Under the pieces are notes generated by a model, which was given only the letters and a program-made list of their open reading frames with translations, did not search any database and had not been told where the DNA came from. Below, in pieces: positions 38,199-39,386 of a stretch of 39,386 nucleotides of DNA. How positions within the stretch are numbered: position 1 is the first letter of the stretch; the number at the start of each line of letters is the position of its first letter. A program made the position numbers and the translations under genes. This stretch comes from an uncultured Veillonellaceae bacterium. GTDB taxonomy: Bacteria; Bacillota; Negativicutes; Veillonellales; Dialisteraceae. Location: contig CATVYJ010000012.1 in the NCBI GenBank assembly GCA_958348245.1, forward strand, positions 1 through 39,386, in the 5' to 3' direction.

Positions 38199-39386
38199 AT
38201 GGCAAAAGCACATTATGAAAGAACGAAACCCCATGTAAACATCGGCACCATCGGCCACGTCGACCACGGCAAGACCACGCTCACCGCGGCGATCACCAAG
38301 GTCCTCTCCGATGAAGGTCTCGCAAACTTCCTGGACTATGCATCCATCGACAAGGCTCCGGAAGAACGCGCGCGCGGCATCACCATCAACACCGCGACCG
38401 TTGAATACGAAACCGCGACCCGCCACTACGCGCACGTAGACTGCCCCGGGCACGCCGACTATGTCAAGAACATGATCACCGGCGCGGCGCAGATGGACGG
38501 CGCTATCCTCGTCGTATCCGCCGCTGACGGCCCGATGCCGCAGACCCGCGAACACATCCTGCTCGCCAAGCAGGTCGGCGTACCGGCTATCGTGGTCTTC
38601 CTGAACAAAGCCGACCAGGTGGACGATCCGGAACTGATCGACCTCGTCGAAATGGAAGTGCGCGATCTCCTGACCGAATACGGCTATCCGGGCGACGACA
38701 CCCCGATCGTAGTCGGCTCCGCGCTGGGCGCGCTGAACGGCGAACCGAAATACGTACAGGCAGTAAAAGACCTGATGGACGAAGTAGACAAATACATCCC
38801 GACCCCGGTGCGCGACACGGATAAACCGTTCCTGATGCCGGTCGAAGACGTATTCACCATCACCGGCCGCGGCACCGTAGCGACGGGCCGTGTGGAACGC
38901 GGCACCGTCAAAGTAGGCGACGCAGCGGAAATCGTCGGCCTGCAGGACGAACCGAAGCAGACCGTCGTCACGGGCGTGGAAATGTTCCGCAAGATCCTCG
39001 ACCAGGCTATGGCAGGGGACAACATCGGCACGCTGCTGCGCGGCGTAGACCGTAAGGAAATCGAAAGAGGCCAGGTCCTGGCGAAGCCGGGCAGCGTACA
39101 GCCGCACACGGAATTCACGGCGCAGGTATACGTCCTGACGAAAGACGAAGGCGGCCGTCACACCCCGTTCTTCAACGGCTACCGTCCGCAGTTCTTCTTC
39201 CGTACGACCGACGTAACGGGCGACATCCAGCTGCCGGAAGGCACTGAAATGTGCATGCCCGGGGACAACATCGAAATGAGCGTCAAACTCATCACCCCGA
39301 TCGCCATGGAAGAAGGCCAGCGTTTCGCTATCCGTGAAGGCGGCCGCACCGTAGGCGCAGGCGTCGTCGCGAAGATCGCGAAATAA
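38199..39386 (+). CDS. tuf: Elongation factor Tu
   Basis: The GTPase that delivers aminoacyl-tRNA to the ribosome. The 395-residue product has G1 GHVDHGKT (19-26), switch I RGITINT, G3 DCPGHADY and G4 NKAD, and the usual domains 2 and 3 ending VGAGVVAKIAK. ATG 38199 follows GGAGGA; the in-frame start at 38040 would lie in the tRNA and terminator and is rejected. The gene is complete, with its TAA at the last base of the window. Confidence 0.98.
   Translation: MAKAHYERTKPHVNIGTIGHVDHGKTTLTAAITKVLSDEGLANFLDYASIDKAPEERARGITINTATVEYETATRHYAHVDCPGHADYVKNMITGAAQMDGAILVVSAADGPMPQTREHILLAKQVGVPAIVVFLNKADQVDDPELIDLVEMEVRDLLTEYGYPGDDTPIVVGSALGALNGEPKYVQAVKDLMDEVDKYIPTPVRDTDKPFLMPVEDVFTITGRGTVATGRVERGTVKVGDAAEIVGLQDEPKQTVVTGVEMFRKILDQAMAGDNIGTLLRGVDRKEIERGQVLAKPGSVQPHTEFTAQVYVLTKDEGGRHTPFFNGYRPQFFFRTTDVTGDIQLPEGTEMCMPGDNIEMSVKLITPIAMEEGQRFAIREGGRTVGAGVVAKIAK

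Overview
The window is a GC-rich chromosomal stretch of core genes. Gene content points to a Bacillota bacterium, most likely of the Negativicutes (Gram-negative-walled Firmicutes). The supporting evidence is a PolC-type replicase beside comEA-comEC-holA, a fapR-plsX-fabH-fabD-fabG-acpP-fabF-rnc lipid operon, a stand-alone rpsD, an ecfA1-ecfA2-ecfT-truA cluster and a BofA-like membrane protein. The class assignment is inference from gene content; no 16S rRNA gene is present. Nothing looks like a prophage, integrative element, CRISPR array or intact insertion sequence.

Layout. 1-1134 is a non-coding zone rich in inverted and direct repeats. 1135-10233 (+) holds comEA, comEC, holA, a VanW/YoaR-like envelope protein and polC. 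10342-13023 (-) holds an aldo/keto reductase, an Isf-like flavoprotein and a FabK/nitronate-monooxygenase-family flavoprotein. 13398-20727 (+) is the FapR-headed fatty-acid and phospholipid operon, ending in RNase III and a hotdog thioesterase. 20777-21358 (-) is cobO, divergent from an SbmA/BacA-like ABC transporter, an AEC permease, a Cdd1-type helix-hairpin-helix protein and a GNAT acetyltransferase (21462-24910, +). 24966-25925 (-) holds rpsD and a BofA-like protein. 26108-27846 (+) is a MarR-MATE efflux pair. 28026-32534 (+) holds polA, coaE, a lytic transglycosylase and an unrecognised two-repeat protein. 32649-36983 (+) holds a second aldo/keto reductase, the ECF transporter core and truA. 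36984-37646 is non-coding and holds inverted copies of the repeat seen at the window start, followed by promoters. 37647-39386 (+) is tRNA-Thr, Tyr, fMet, Thr, Met and then tuf.

How the genes work together. The lipid operon makes malonyl-ACP (fabD), condenses (fabH, fabF), reduces (fabG) and feeds PlsX, presumably under malonyl-CoA-responsive FapR. It has no fabZ, acc genes or enoyl reductase; the divergent flavoprotein at 11959-13023 is the only local reductase candidate. Intrinsic terminators separate nearly all the units, and many genes within units overlap by ATGA or similar junctions.

The most unusual points are: a PolC without its inserted 3'-5' exonuclease (with Pol I exonuclease residues also lost); a ComEC whose C-terminal metallo-beta-lactamase-like domain has lost its metal-binding motif; a dispersed palindromic repeat family shared by the two largest intergenic regions; a tRNA-tuf array resembling the E. 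coli thrU-tyrU-glyT-thrT-tufB operon with methionine tRNAs in place of glycine; and a possible cobalamin uptake/adenosylation pair. I did not find a clearly new defence or mobile system.
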